From contig CAMQGK010000638.1 of the NCBI GenBank assembly GCA_947000775.1, positions 21,076,501 through 21,140,500 of the forward strand: a DNA stretch of 64,000 nt. The letters run 5' to 3'. The notes under the pieces are model-generated. The model saw only the letters and a program-made list of their open reading frames with translations. It searched no databases and was not told the DNA's origin. Shown here in pieces: positions 35,850 through 48,629 of the stretch. Position 1 is the stretch's first letter. Each line of letters opens with the position of its first letter. Position numbers and translations under genes: made by a program. This DNA is from Pterois miles (taxonomy: Eukaryota > Chordata > Actinopteri > Perciformes > Scorpaenidae).

Positions 35850-37450
35850 ATGAGAAGCCAGACACTCACTATGAAATCCAAACAGACACCTCATAAGGAG
35901 CCAAGTGAGGATGTAATCTTAAAATAGCCACGCGATGACATGGCATGGCGGCAGTGTTTTTATTTTTTTTTTTTTTTTTTTGCTGCGTCACCCTCTGCCA
36001 TTTGCCAAATAAGGGGAGAATCACCAGCGACTCATGAGGCAGCATAAAGTCTATTAGATAAGAGCAGGACAGTACACAAGCAGCGAGTTTATGGGATTAT
36101 ACATGTGATTGAATTGTGTTTTCTATTAACTCCATTAAGAGGTTTAATGCCTCTATTCAGGGAAATAAAATCATAATGCTTGCTTGTTTGGATCACTTAG
36201 AAAAATCCTGAGAACGCTTCACTGATGACTGAAGGGAAAAAAAAAAGCTTAACTCCATTCAAAGATCTGTAACTGTGTGTGTGTTTGTGTGTTGATGTAT
36301 AAGCCCATTATTAGGGCTATTCCTGTCTGTGCCGACTGTAGCACACAGGTGCTTCCATAAGCTTAAGGAGCTGAACTGCTCTGAGTGACCAAAGCATTGT
36401 GTGTGTAGCTACGCTGACCTAACTCAGTGACATTCAAGCAGAGTAGAAGGCCAGATGACACCCACATTACGAGACCCTCTGCGTCATTTATACGCTCCAC
36501 ACAAGCTGTGCCTCTCGCTCTATCACACACACATGTAAATGTTCATTAGGTGGAAATTATAGGTGAGGGTATATACAGTACAGTACAGGCCCACTTTGCA
36601 AATGGAGTGTGACTGCATGGTATACATGGATTAATTAACGCATATAGCAGACATGTGCACACAAGCCCATCAATCAGCATGCAAATGATCCCACCAACAC
36701 CCTGGCAAGGGTGATATGGCACCGCACTCACACACACACCAAACCAGTCATGCAGAAATTATAGTCTATTGAAAGCCTCTCTATAGAAGTGTGAGTACCA
36801 TTATGATGAACACAAGAGTGATGGATGTATTGTAGTGTTTATCATGCCTCATCTCTACCCGAGCGGCATCTGTAAGGCCTAACTCTGTTAACCTCCATTA
36901 CAGCAAACTCCCAGCGGTGATTTCTCTAGAAAGACTCAATGCAAATATGATTTTGGCAAACACACAAACAAACACACTCATACACATAAAGTGAAATGAT
37001 CCACAAACTCAATGTGTCCAGTCACTGGCTCCCAAAGTGAAAGACAGCAGGTGGTCCATTATTTTTTAGGTGTCTGAGTTCAAAAGCATCGAGGGAGTGT
37101 GGGGTTCACAGCAGAGGCTGCAGCAGCGCTCTGGACCCTCACATGTCTCGCTTTAATGTCGCCACATCAGATGCAAGCAGATGGCTGTATGTGGTCCGTT
37201 TGTTCTGTCTGTTTGTGGCATTCAAACCATCTTCTTTTCCCTCCCAGTGTTAGCATCCATGTCTGAATTTCTGTCTACTGTGTGGAATTCAGCTTACAAC
37301 ATGTTGGGAAGTATGCTTTCATGCTGAGCGTTAGCTGAGATTAAAACCAATGTCATGTCTGTAGACTAAATACTACAGTACTACACTACTGCTACAGCCG
37401 GCAGACAGGTAGCTCATAGCTAACATACCAACACAGTCTTATAGCAGTTC
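35850..37450. other. Candidate conserved non-coding elements
   Basis: Repeat-free texture, interrupted by a poly-T run at about 35960-35980. Notable pieces are AATCACCAGCGACTCATGAG, AGTCTATTAGATAAGAGCAG, GGATTAATTAACGCATATAG and CAGCATGCAAATGATCCC, the last holding an octamer-like ATGCAAAT at about 36679-36686. No exon is seen. Confidence 0.3.
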
Positions 37451-37479
37451 GTGAAATACTTAAAAAATTTAAAATATTT

Positions 37480-37790
37480 GATTTATGTTCATATAACACA
37501 AATTTTGGTATGACTTTCAACAATATGCAATTTTCTTTGGGTTTTCCTGAACTTGTCCAGCAACACATTGTTTGATCACGCTTTGAGTGAAAATAACACC
37601 AGAAGCGCCATAACTTAAATATGAACAAATAATTCAACATTGACTTCTGGTTTCACACAGGACACAAACCGGTCTCCTGGGTGAAAAGCTGGTATTTTTT
37701 GGCCCAAACATCCATCCTAACCTCCTCTGTATATGGCGTTTGCCTATGTGGATTACGTGAGAACTGAATTTGTGCCGACCATTACAGAAA
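37480..37790 (+). mobile_element. TTAGGTTTAGG repeat family, fragment
   Basis: AATTCAACATTGACTTCTGG, CACAAACCGGTCTCCTGGGT and GAAAAGCTGGTATTTTTTGG match the other copies. The minisatellite core is missing and the ends are lost. Confidence 0.4.
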
Positions 37791-38077
37791 AAAATGGAAA
37801 TTTGTGTCTATGTACATGAATCACTAGATTCACTTTTGTGAGTATTTTATAAACTGCTGTGTGACTGGGCTGACAACACACAATACAAATAACAGCACAT
37901 AACCCTCCCCAACTTGTAATTTTTCATATTTTTTTGTATAGATTAGATATGTACTATATTTAGTATGAATGTCAAACATAAACTATGATTTTATGAGCTT
38001 CAGAGGTGCAGATTTTTGACTTTGGTCACCCCCTGACTTCCTCTAGCATCACAATGAGGTAAACTTTTGTAGTTTTA

Positions 38078-38360
38078 TGTCAGGGTTAAATGCTGGATAA
38101 GCTGAAGTGGCTGGCAGGTTTTTACTGGAGGGTGGAGAGCAGCAGGCAAACAAGCTAACACACAAACAGAAAACAAACTGGCAAGATCACTAGCAGGAGC
38201 AGGAAGCATGGCACACTGACAAAACGGCAACGATCCGGTGGAGGCGGGCTGTTGGTGCAGGGTTTATGAAGAGAAGAGGAGCTGGCTTGATTGGCAGGCA
38301 GGTGTGCTGATTGCTGGTGACTGGCAGATGTGTTGATTGCAGATTATGTCCAGGTGAGTA

Positions 38361-38407
<47 letters not shown>

Positions 38408-38569
38408 CGAGAGAGAGGGAGGACCAGAAGAGACACGCAAGCAAACACACAAACAAAACCAAAACAGACCAAGCGCACATCACTCATAATAAAACGTCGA
38501 AAAATAATAAAACCACTCTCACAGCAGGAAGGCAGCTGAGGGAGGAGGGAGGGAGGAGGAATCGTGACA
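38078..38569 (+). mobile_element. LTR-like insertion with TGTCA...TGACA ends
   Basis: The element starts TGTCAGGGTTAAATGCTGG and ends GGAATCGTGACA. TG...CA termini inside a 5-bp inverted repeat are typical of a solo LTR. It interrupts another repeat whose sequence resumes on the right. No matching 5-bp duplication is visible at the borders, so a TIR transposon remains possible. A GA microsatellite (38364-38420) lies inside. Confidence 0.45.
38364..38420 (+). repeat. (GA)n microsatellite
   Basis: GA run with later GGAGCGA interruptions, inside the LTR-like element. Confidence 0.95.
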
Positions 38570-38836
38570 GTTGTGAATCGACGGGCTCAACATTTGGCAC
38601 AGACATTCATGTCCCCCTCAGGATGAACTGTATTTATTTTCATGATCCCTTAACTTTTCATCTAGTGCCACAATCAGGTCAAAATTTCCCTTCCTACAAT
38701 AGATTTATGACCAACATTCCCATCAGCCTCAGCTGTGGATTGTCGTTAGTGTTAATTAGTAAATGCCAACTGTTTGCTCCATTGGGGCCCAGCCACAACA
38801 CTATGCTTCCACCATTTTGGAACGCCACGAAAACGT

Positions 38837-38980
38837 CCACCTAAAAAGTTCTGTACAGAAGTAACACAAAGTTATTTCTATTCTATTGTACGGAAATGGC
38901 CCGTGTTGAGCTATAAAATAGCACAAATATAATAATAATTTTCAGTCCAGAATGGCAGCAGTGGCTGTTGTCAAGAAAAC
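38837..38980 (+). repeat. Repeat O, copy 1
   Basis: GTCCACCTAAAAAGTTCTGT, the AT-rich middle and TTCAGTCCAGAATGGCAGCA match the reverse complement of 57030-57150. No coding content was found. Confidence 0.45.
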
Positions 38981-38989
38981 ACAGTTTTA

Positions 38990-41185
38990 TCTCTTTGCTT
39001 CTATTCTCTTTGCTAAGATGAGAAACATGGCAAACATTGCCTGCTATCAGTTTAGTTAGCATTGTCAGTGTCTCTAAGATGTGTATGTTGACTATGTTTA
39101 TTAGTTATGTTTATTTGTTTGCCCGTTTATGAATCATTTGGTCAATCTGTGTAAATATTTCTGCCGTCATATTTCATCTACATAAACCTGTGTCTTTTGT
39201 ACTGCGTCTCTTCGTTTCTAACTCTATTTAATTTATCTTATTCATTTTCATTCTCTCAAGTTATTCCCTCCATTTTACAGATTTCTAGTATTGTTTCCTT
39301 ACATTGTTGAATTGATGGGCTTCAAGGTTTTGCTTCAGGGCTGCAGCTCGAAGTACTCTATATAAATACCGGTCCATTTCCTGCATTACCTCAGATGGCT
39401 TATCAAATAGTTTAATGTGTGTTATTGGTTTGGAAGTTGCACTGCACTTTGTCAGAAATGTAGATAAATGTATTTCTGGTCTAGACTGCTCCTAGATGCA
39501 TCCTAACTGTGCTGTGTACCTGTATTTAATGCATCTTTTGCCTTCACATCCCAGTCTGTTCATCCTGCAGGCCTGTTGGTGTCAGATGAAAGGTAAAAGC
39601 CTGGAGGTAAGAAAAGAGGGCTTGTGACCAAAAAGTTCAAGGTGAGGAATGCGGGTTTTTTCCTCCCTCGAAAAAAAACACTACACCTGCATCACTCTGT
39701 GGTAGAAGTAGAAGACAGTAATAGTACTACAGAGCTGCTAATGTGAGCAGGAATAGCTGTGAATGTGAATCAGTCTGTTGGAAAGCAGCATGCCTGCTTA
39801 TTATTCCTCTGTGACCCTGGAGAGTTGTCTGTATTAGCCTTAGAAATCTCCAAAACAACAACACAGGAGTTCTGCTTGTTACAATTAGCACAATTCCCCC
39901 ACTGAAGCCAGAGCTAACAATGCTGGTGAGACTAAATGAGGTAAAGAGGGTTTGGTTTAATTAATAGAGATTAGCCTACTTTTCTACAGACCAGAGGGAT
40001 GCCCAGAAACTCCCACAATGCAGTTGGAGTAGTTTGACTTGAGCTTTATTATTCCAGGAACCTCTGTGACATACTTCCAATGCAGGATGACATTTTCCTA
40101 GAGCATGAATTCATGACGTCACCATCTAATCCGTCTTCATCCCTGTTCTATTCCCGTCAGGTGAACGGCATGGAGTAAAGGAGTGAGGGTGACCCAGGCT
40201 TCTAAATATAGATGTAGAAACCTTTGGCGAGTCTTTACAAAGACGTCACACATGTTGTTTGTCAGGATTTTCTGTGAATATCTTACTCTATTTAGAGGTC
40301 TGCGCTGCTTTAACCACCTCAAAGAGACACAGCGCGGTAGCTCTTGTGATATTTTATTTGGGGATTGTGAAAGTTTGATGAGAAGCAGAAGCCAATAGAT
40401 GAGATATAAAAAAGTAGCAGCAGGCTTTGAATAGTATGATGATGAATATGTATAAAAAGAGTGCATGCATGCCCTTTAGTGCCTGTGTGTGGGGGTGAAT
40501 GCATGTGTGATGTGAGAGAGGATTACCAGTAGTCCTGACTCTAAAGTAGGCAGAGAGTCAGATGAGTTTAATACAACAAACAAAAGGAACATCCCTCACT
40601 GTAATACAGTCTCTGTATTCAACCATGGGAATTAAAACCTGTAAACCCAGACAGATTAATTGTCTTAAATAAGCTTATGGACATGGATAAGAAAAGCCAA
40701 AGACATCCTTACCACAGCGCTGCTTGTAATTTTCATTGTGTGGAGGCACGAGGAGGGAGAAAGTGAGTTAAGGGGAAAGAAAGATGAAGGCGGAGGGGCT
40801 GAAAAATTAAATGCAAAGCTGTTCGGTCTTTGGTGAGGGATTAGTCTGTAGTCCCTGCACACTCAGAAATGATCTGAGACGCAGTTTAAGTCCGAGACAT
40901 CACGCAAGAATTATTATAGGGATGAATAGATTGATGCACAAAGGTCTCCGATAAATTTTTGCTGGTGTCCGTGGTAAGGGGAATAATTGCTGATCTGACA
41001 TGTCTGACCTTGACTTCATCAGCTCACTAATGTCTCAGATGAACCTTTAAAGGGATAATGGCATTTTTTTTTTTCCTGGAATGTGAATCCTGCACTTACA
41101 GAATGTCTCGTAGCAAATTACATCAGTTATGTTCGACCAAATGAAAGTACTGGTCTTTGTATGTGTTCCACTCTACTCTTAAAGA
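38990..41185. other. Non-coding stretch with possible regulatory blocks
   Basis: 39780-39980 (CTCCAAAACAACAACACAGG, TTGTTACAATTAGCACAATT, GGTTTAATTAATAGAGATTA) and 40100-40270 are repeat-free. A TGACGTCA (CRE-type palindrome) lies at about 40113-40120. No coding pattern was found. Confidence 0.3.
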
Positions 41186-41189
41186 GGCT

Positions 41190-41345
41190 TTCCACGGATA
41201 TTTCACAGGTTAAGTGAAAACTTTGACCTAATGACCTTAAGTTAAGGAATCACCAAAGTCATTATGGTTCATCCTCATGCACCTCATGGATATATGTACC
41301 AAATCTCATGACAAAACCTCACATTGCTGTTGAGCCATGCCACTA
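41190..41345 (-). mobile_element. Interspersed repeat D, short reversed copy
   Basis: GAATCACCAAAGTCATTATG, GGTTCATCCTCATGCACCTC and TACCAAATCTCATGACAAAA are the reverse complement of the D family. The copy lies just left of the SINE at 41434. Confidence 0.45.
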
Positions 41346-41433
41346 GAATGTCAAAAGAAATGGTCAAAATCGAAGCAGCCAAAGATAGTTCCTTGTATGA
41401 ATGAAACGAGAACTATTAACAAGTACTTGGTAC

Positions 41434-41799
41434 AATCGTCAACCGCTTATCCCGTTAGGGGTCACGGGGGGGCTGGAGCCGATCCCAGCTGGCATTGGGC
41501 GAAGGCGGGGTTCACCCTGGACAGGTCGCCAGTCCATCGCAGGGCACATAGAGACAGACAACATAGAGACAGACAACCATTCACGCTCACATCCACACCT
41601 ACGGGCAATTTAGAGTCATCAGTTAACCTAAACAGCATGTCTTTGGACGGTGGGAGGAAGCCGGAGTACCCGGAGAAAACCCACGCTTACACGGGGAGAA
41701 CATGCAAACTCCACACAGAAGAGTCCCAAGCCCGGATTCGAACCTGCGACCCTCTTGCTGTGAGGCGACAGTGCTAACCACTGCACCACCGTGCAGCCC
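41434..41799 (-). mobile_element. tRNA-derived SINE, family A
   Basis: This is the reverse-oriented equivalent of the copy at 59380: the GATGGACTGGCGACCTGTCC module, the body and the tRNA-like head are all present, the head at the right side. One A-box base change and small indels mark it as independent. It ends in the GGGCTGCACGGTGG head near 41799. A run of ATTATTATA follows. Confidence 0.8.
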
Positions 41800-42107
41800 C
41801 TATTATAATAATATAATTATTCTTATTATTATATATCCCAAAATTTGTAAACTTGACAATACTAGTTTTGCTACTGTAATGCAGGTACTGTAGGTACCAG
41901 GATCAGCTCTCAGGACTAACGCTGTCCCGGCGTTCCAGGTTACGATGGCAAATGCTCCCGATTTGACTGTTATCAGGCCATTAAATTGATGTTATTGGGT
42001 CAATAGGAGCCTACTAGACCCATTATGTTGTAAAAGTAAAACTGAAACTTAGAGGCAAAACTTTATCTTGTAAAATTTAGTTTTTTGAGGCAGATCATCA
42101 AGGACGA

Positions 42108-42172
42108 ATAATTGTGAATTTCCCCACTGTGGGACTAATAAAGGAATTTATCTTATCTTATCTTAATAAATT
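42108..42172 (+). mobile_element. LINE-like 3' tail with CTTAT repeats
   Basis: GTGAATTTCCCCACTGTGGG then ACTAATAAAGGAATT and TATCTTATCTTATCTTA form the 3' end of a truncated retrotransposon copy. The stem-loop-like module (CCCCACTGTGGG) is probably the reverse transcriptase recognition site. Confidence 0.6.
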
Positions 42173-45100
42173 TGCAAAAAACAATATGCAGATGGTAACA
42201 GAATGGTGCATGGATGACATATTTTTTAGGCCAACCCAGAAGTTAGGATTACATGGGTTTCCTTGATAATGCAACTTTTCCATTGAGTTTTGGATTTTAG
42301 CAGAAAATAAGCTGTGTGGCAAATTAACCACCCTGATGATTTCTGAAGTGTGAATGCAATTGGCAAAAGTAAAACGCTAACATTAGGCTGCAAACAAACT
42401 ACACCATGGTTGTATGAAAGCAAGTATACATAATGAAGCTGTAAAGGCAGATGAGTCGGCGTGAAGACGTAGTCTCATTTAGCCACTTGTTAGCAACCAA
42501 CATATAAAGGCATTAAAATTCACAAGTAGGATATGTACCTATGCATTTTATATTGTAGAACAAAACAATAAAATCTCTTCAGCTTGTGTAAACCACAGAC
42601 CTTATTTCAGGCATCTAACTAAAAACCCATTGACTTCCAGACAAGGGAACTGGAAGTGCTGAAATGCTAACTCATTTCCTGTTTTAGGACTCATTCCTGC
42701 GGCACTCCATAAAGTAGTGTATAGTGACACATGTGAGATTTGTATTATTATATAGTATTAGTATCAACTACCAACTACTACTACAACTAACTTCTACTTT
42801 CTGGTATCATGACATCCCTAGTCCTTTTGAATGAGCCTCCATTTCCCATAATGCAAATGGTAGTATTTTCATTAGACTCTCCTTGCAAACACCCACCACC
42901 ATGACCTCAGTTTGTAATGCAGGCGCTCTGTTATATATTTGTCTCAGAGAAAGATTTAACAATGTCATCTGGGTTATTATTATTTTCCGACTTGACAAAA
43001 GTCCTCCAGAGCCACAGAAGTCATAACACAACTGTTTTGTTGCTGATCTTTATGTGTAAAAGGTGGAGTACACATTGAATTTTCTCCAGTAAAGAAAGAT
43101 AAAGTGAGGGTGCTGGATCTTTGGTGATTGGGACAAGCTTGACAAAGTTTCTTTTTCCACATGGACTCCACCTTATTCCTCTTGCCTCTCTTAATTTCTC
43201 CATGTGTCTGCCCCAAACAGACAAATCGCTGACGATGCAGGAAAGTCAGCAGTTTGCTGCCAGTCTAAAATATGGCCAGCTCACGACTGTGCACTTTAAA
43301 ATAACCCCCTTCTCTCCACTTCCCCCTACCCTAACGCCCTAGAGACTGAAGCCCAAGCAAGGCAATTATAAATTTCCCCTTATAATTTCTGAACGTCAAA
43401 CAGGTAGAGCTGTCAGTCACACAAGTACATCCACAGATGTATGAACACACACACAGTCCCTGATCTTAATGCATTGTGGTAGCTGGTGTGCAGCCTACTT
43501 TCAGCTTGTCTGGAAGGATTGTTTCGGGCATGCATCATTACTGTACGCAGGTGTTGCCGCTTCTTTCTGCTGCTTTGCTAATTCACAGTCATTGCTTTCT
43601 CTAAAACCTGGAGGAGACACTTTCACAACCACAGCTGTGGCCATACATTGAGGAGGAAGGAAAAAAAGATGTGCTTTTAACCATTTCCAATCCCACGCAA
43701 ATGTAACTTATTTATGAAGCTGACTGAGTGCATTCTCTCTAAAAAAAAAAAAAAAAAAAGTGTTTGGTTTGGGGCTTGGAAGGTGAAAATAGTGCAACTT
43801 ACATGAAAAAATCAGAAATATTTCATGACCCTGTCTTTGCAGGTTTTTCTCAGGTCTAATGATGCCAGCAGTGATTCGCCACAGTGCACAGAGGTTCCTT
43901 GAGGACAGCATGAATCTTAATTACAGATTAACTTGTCCAACGGCTGAACGATGGCATAACATTAGAATTATGTCTGTAAATGGTTCCAAGAACAGCTGTG
44001 AGTCAGAGAGAAAGGCCACATCCAGTTCCATGACGTAGCATTTTGTAACTCTGGGCCAGTGTTGCGACTGACGGTCTGCCAGTTAGGACAAGTCATTAAG
44101 CTGCTCGCCCTGTGAGCACAAGTTAACTGGGTCTAAATTTGACAGTTTAGGCTTAGCCAGGCGGCAATGTGCTGACAGACTGACTGAAAGCGGTGTCTGA
44201 GAGATGACCAGAGACTCTATGTTTTACTCTGGGCACTCGCTCGCTCAGGCTTCAGCCACAGAGTGAAAGCACACGGTGTGTTTGGTGAACAGCAGGTGTG
44301 GAGGGTGAAGCGCAGCAGCCGTGAAGGTAACACGCTGCAGGATTTGGGTGTTTGGGCACTGAGGTCTGTTGGACGCAGCCAGTGAAACTATTATGTGACA
44401 TGCTGATACCAGCAGCGTTTCCTCCCTAAGCTGCTTCATTTCTGGCTAGCTTGGTGGGATTCCAGACTAAGCTCTCCTTGGTTGTGTCCTACCAAAAACA
44501 CTCCAGTGCCTTCCAAGAGACTATTTCTACAGCTGTCTGCAGTCAACACAGTAACTAATAACAACTCAGACAGGTCTGAACGGTGGTTAATTAACAACCA
44601 AAGCTTCTTTTGCATTCTCAAAGGCCAAGGTATTGCAGATAAGTCCCTAAATTGGATTACTAATCATACTTTATTTTTAATCAAACACTGTTTAAATTGA
44701 TAATTTACTTTGTCATTATGCAGATTCTGCTGACTATTAATGAAATACATGATTTAAATCGGTCAGCAGCACTTTGCAACTCTTCATACCTTTGGTCTAC
44801 CCAAACAGATCATGACCTTATCATTAAGGTTTCATTCACACAAGATCAGGCATTGCTTTGATTCTCCGTAGGGTTGTGCGGCGGTGTGGGAAAGTCACAG
44901 TAATGGCCAATTACTGCGACGATAAATGTCTTTTGTTCCCTCGTGGCTGGGTTGTAAATCTCTGGATTGCCAGTTACATGATTGGCTACCACAGCATGAC
45001 GTCAGGTTGCATTTCTCCAAAAGTGGATCTGATATCTCTGCAAACAGAGAAAAAAAAATCAGAAATCCTGTACACTGTTGGGCTTTTGAACTCACTTTAA

Positions 45101-45551
45101 TTTAGTTATGACATTTCAGTCACTAGACCGTTATCAAATAAGATTCTCATCTCATCAAGTAACAAATCGTACTCTCATAGGGTAGATGATTTTTTTTTTT
45201 TTTGATTTTCTTTTTTTTTTCAATCCATCTTGAAAATAAAATTGTGCCACAGATCCTTCTTTCTTTATTTGATAATGTCATTGAGATGCATTTTTTTATC
45301 CTTATAATATATTTGAGGGCTTTTTTGAGGGTACTTTTGGACTTTACAATGTTTGGAAATGTTTGGATCATGTGAGTCGGAAACAATCCTACGCAAAATG
45401 GCACCTTAATGCATGGGCTGGCAGTGAAAACGTTTCTGAGAGGCTAGACAGCAACAAATATGGATGGATGCAGAATATTCTGTGGCACAAAAACATATTG
45501 TGAATTTTGTAAATGATTGCATCTATCTTTTTTAAATAAATTTTGATTTTT
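42173..45551. other. Non-coding stretch, no bounded feature seen
   Basis: Only homopolymer runs stand out (poly-A at about 43740-43759, poly-T/A at 45190-45220). 44000-44230 is GC-richer and repeat-free. No exon or repeat family recognised. Confidence 0.5.
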
Positions 45552-45720
45552 GGGGTGGCCCTGGCAGCTCACATGCCCCATGTACCAAGGCTAAAATCTT
45601 ACCGCGGTCTGGGGTTCGAGTTCAACTCATAACCCTTTGCTGCATGTCATCCCCTGTCTCTCCCCCTTTCACAATGGTCGCTGTCACTATCAAATAGAGG
45701 TTTAAAAATAAAGCCAGAAA
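45552..45720 (+). mobile_element. tRNA-derived SINE, family C
   Basis: A tRNA-like head (GGCAGCTCACATGCCCC and the B-box-like GGGGTTCGAGTTC) is followed by the body CCCTTTGCTGCATGTCATCC and a pyrimidine-rich stretch. The end is AATAAAGCC. The body part recurs at 12008. The A box is weak, so the copy is probably old. Confidence 0.6.
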
Positions 45721-46312
45721 ATGTGATCTTTGGACTTTTACTCTGGAGTTTTTGTAAATGTTTGGCTCACACAAATTGGAAACAATCCTATTCAGCCACC
45801 ACTGGAATCTAATTCTAGGACAGCCCTTCTTCATATTATGTCGCTGTCCATTGCTGAATTAATGTTTCTATGGTGGTATATTGTGAAGGGAGGGAAGGGC
45901 CTCAAACGTCCATATAGGCCTAAAGTAATATTAAGGCATTTCTGGCTATACAGTATACCTGGCTGCTGTTGTTTTTCCGGCCTGTTGGTTGGTCTTTGAA
46001 ATGCTAGCACATGTGCATGTGTTGGAACCTAGACGTTAAAAGTAGCCGATAAGCAGGCGGCATCTGGCGAATCCTGCCAGATGGGTGTTCAGACTAAAAA
46101 CAGCCCAAATTAACAGGGCTGCACTGATGTTGCTTTGTTTCAGGTACCAGTGAGATAAAGAAATATAATTCAGGAAGTCAAGTTGTCGCAAATGATAACA
46201 GATTTTGAGGCCTTATCAGATCACTGCACAGTAGAAGGACTTTTCTGCGTTGGAAATTTATCACGGCAGCAACAATTTCATCTATTGTCATGATGATCCT
46301 GAAGTAAACAGT

Positions 46313-46648
46313 AGAAGAAGAAGAAGAAGAAGATCTACCTTTATTAGTCCCACAATGGGGAAATTCAATTTACACTCTGTTAAACTCATACATGGTACAT
46401 GCAGACCTGAAACACACATACATGCAGTAATGGAGAGATGTCAGAGTGATGGGGCTGCTCCTGACAAGCGCCCCGAGCAGTTGGGGGTTTGGTGCCTTGC
46501 TCAGGGGCACCTCGGCAGTGCCCAAGAGGTAAACTGGCACCTCTCCAGCTACCAGTTCACACTCAGTTTTTGGTCCATGTCGGGACTTGAACCGGTGACC
46601 CTCCGGTTCCCAAGCCAACTCCCTACAGACTGAGCTACTGCCGCTACC
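46313..46648 (-). mobile_element. tRNA-derived SINE, family B, with (TTC)n tail
   Basis: Read on the minus strand the element starts with a tRNA-like head (TAGCTCAGTCTGTAGGGAG as A box, GGTTCAAGTCCCG as B box). A body follows, then a GAATTTCCCCATTGTGGG module and a tail of TTC repeats (46313-46333 on the plus strand). CAGTAGAA flanks both sides and may be the target duplication. The 3' module is shared with the LINE-like tail at 42108. Confidence 0.8.
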
Positions 46649-47493
46649 CAGTAGAAATATGGGTTCAAGTTATGATGTAATCCATCAGGAATATGTTTCC
46701 ATATATTTGATTGGCCAGTGCAGCATCTGGCCACATTACATTGCATTGCATTGCAGCAAAAGTTAAGCCATGTTCCACTTTTTTGCTGGATGAACTTGCG
46801 TTTTCTCATCATTACCCATGCTTGAATTTCCCAAATGAGTTCACAGTTAAAAAGTTAGAAAAATCATGTCCTTGAGTGATATTTACTATTCAAAATGAAC
46901 AATAGGAATGGATGTCATGTCCTCATTGAATGTGAAGATGACATTAGACGTCCAAAGTGGAAATTGAACTCCATCCATTCTGTAGCTAAGCTACTGATCC
47001 CATAAGCAAACATCTGGACCTCCTCCAGAATCACTGATTAATTCTGCTGGAACAAAAGTCATTAAGCAAGCCGTGGGCAAACATCAGCGTGATCCTCCCT
47101 CCGCAGATGAGGACAGGAAGCTTGTGCTGCTGAAGACACACGTTAGAAGAAAGGCAGAAAAAAAGAGAGAGTGGGAGACAGATGGGGGATGATTTTGCTT
47201 CTTTTGTCCATTCACTTCTTTTAAATAAGTCAAGTGTAGGCAGCAAGTGGGTTTGAGCCGTGTGGGTTTGAGTCATCCATGAGGAAGTGTGTGTATTTGT
47301 GTGTGTGGGCAACGCAGTACAAACTGCTGCTGACCTGATCAAATACAACACGTAATTGTTGGGAGGATCCAGAGAAACAGAGCAAAGTGAATTGTGTTTA
47401 TCCGATTACCGCAAGTCTCTCCACACCTCCTCTGTGTGTCTATAAGTGTTTAAAGGAGCACGACACTGTTTCTATAAGACCAAATCTCTGGAG

Positions 47494-47496
<3 letters not shown>

Positions 47497-47552
<56 letters not shown>
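47497..47552 (+). repeat. (TG)n microsatellite
   Basis: A perfect TG run of 56 bp, followed by the GAGGACATTTT repeat. Confidence 0.98.
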
Positions 47553-47554
<2 letters not shown>

Positions 47555-47650
47555 TGTATAACTATCCTTATGAGGACCGATTTGAGTTTTAGACCTTCAG
47601 AGTGAGGACATTTTTGGAAAGTGGGGACACTTTGGCTGGTCCTCACAGGT
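47553..47650 (+). repeat. GAGGACATTTT repeat attached to a TG tract
   Basis: ACTATCCTTATGAGGACCGA, GAGTTTTAGACCTTCAGAGT and GAGGACATTTTTGGAAAGTG after a TG tract form a block common in fish genomes next to CA/TG repeats. The function is unknown. Confidence 0.5.
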
Positions 47651-47658
47651 ACAGTACA

Positions 47659-47789
47659 TTTATGTGATGCCTCTGTCGGGGTCACATCAGAGGGCAGGAG
47701 TCAAAGCCAAATAGCGAAACCAAGGCAAGGTGTGGCTGTGAGTTTTAGGGACCGTGGTGTGTGTTTGTGTGTGTGTGTTTGTGTGTGTG

Positions 47790-47821
<32 letters not shown>

Positions 47822-47822
47822 C
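47659..47822 (+). repeat. Duplicated 100-bp block plus TG tract, copy 1
   Basis: TTTATGTGATGCCTCTGTCG, CAAAGCCAAATAGCGAAACC, AAGGCAAGGTGTGGCTGTGA and GTTTTAGG lead into a TG run (47757-47822). A second copy lies 2 kb to the right. Confidence 0.7.
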
Positions 47823-48272
47823 GTAAGCAGAATCAGAGAGAGACGATAGCTGCTACTGGTGTTTTATGATGTTGCCGTCACATGATAGCCCCCCCAGCTA
47901 GACTTTGAATTAGACTACTGAAGACCCCACCCTGTCCCAACACACACACACACACCAGGGAGTTCACACACTGCTCACACTTACATTCTTTAGGCCGCTA
48001 TGGGATCAAACTGTACGCACAAGTGACTGCGCTTGCAATATGCACACACAAGCACACACACATAGAGCCTGAGGAGGCAGACAGAAATACATGCATACAT
48101 GCAAAACAGCCCAGCAGAACAAGAATCCTCATGCACAAATCCACACGCTCTAGACATTGATTAATGAGCTTTTCTTGTTGCTGTGTAACACCACATCTGC
48201 TGCCACGGGGACTTCAGCACGAGCCGGAAACAATATGGCCTACTTGGCCCATTATACAGTGGCCAGTCGTAT

Positions 48273-48274
<2 letters not shown>

Positions 48275-48306
<32 letters not shown>
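48275..48306 (+). repeat. (AC)n microsatellite
   Basis: AC run of 32 bp ending ATACACATG; a shorter AC run lies near 48372-48388. Confidence 0.95.
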
Positions 48307-48312
<6 letters not shown>

Positions 48313-48629
48313 ATGTCTGTCCTCATTATGCTGGTGGCAACCTCATTTTGTCCCAAACCACCCCCCTCCTAACACACACACACACACACGACCCCTGCCA
48401 GCACACACATATGCCATTATAGGTTTTGTATCCATCATCCCCCTCAACACCAGAGCAGCCTGCATCCTTAAGAACTCCCAGAATGCTTCATTCAGGGTTT
48501 CTACAAAGACTCTCCTCTGATTGTGACCTGCTGAGTCTCAGCCCTACCACACTGACTGCAGGCTATAACAGAGACCAAAACAGCAACACAAGCCACTTTT
48601 CATGGAGCTTTTTTTTTTTCAAAGAATAG

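Larger units (their letters stand above)
38022..38800 (+). mobile_element. Interspersed repeat D, interrupted by the LTR-like insertion
   Basis: GACTTTGGTCACCCCCTGAC and CAATGAGGTAAACTTTTGTA precede the insertion at 38078-38569. GACATTCATGTCCCCCTCAG, CCTTAACTTTTCATCTAGTG and CAACATTCCCATCAGCCTCA follow it. The two halves together make one ordered copy. Confidence 0.5.

Noticed and set aside
41337..41777. 146-codon open frame, the longest in the window
   Set aside because: It lies almost wholly within the tRNA-derived SINE at 41434-41799; the same peptide occurs at 17355-17666 from another copy.
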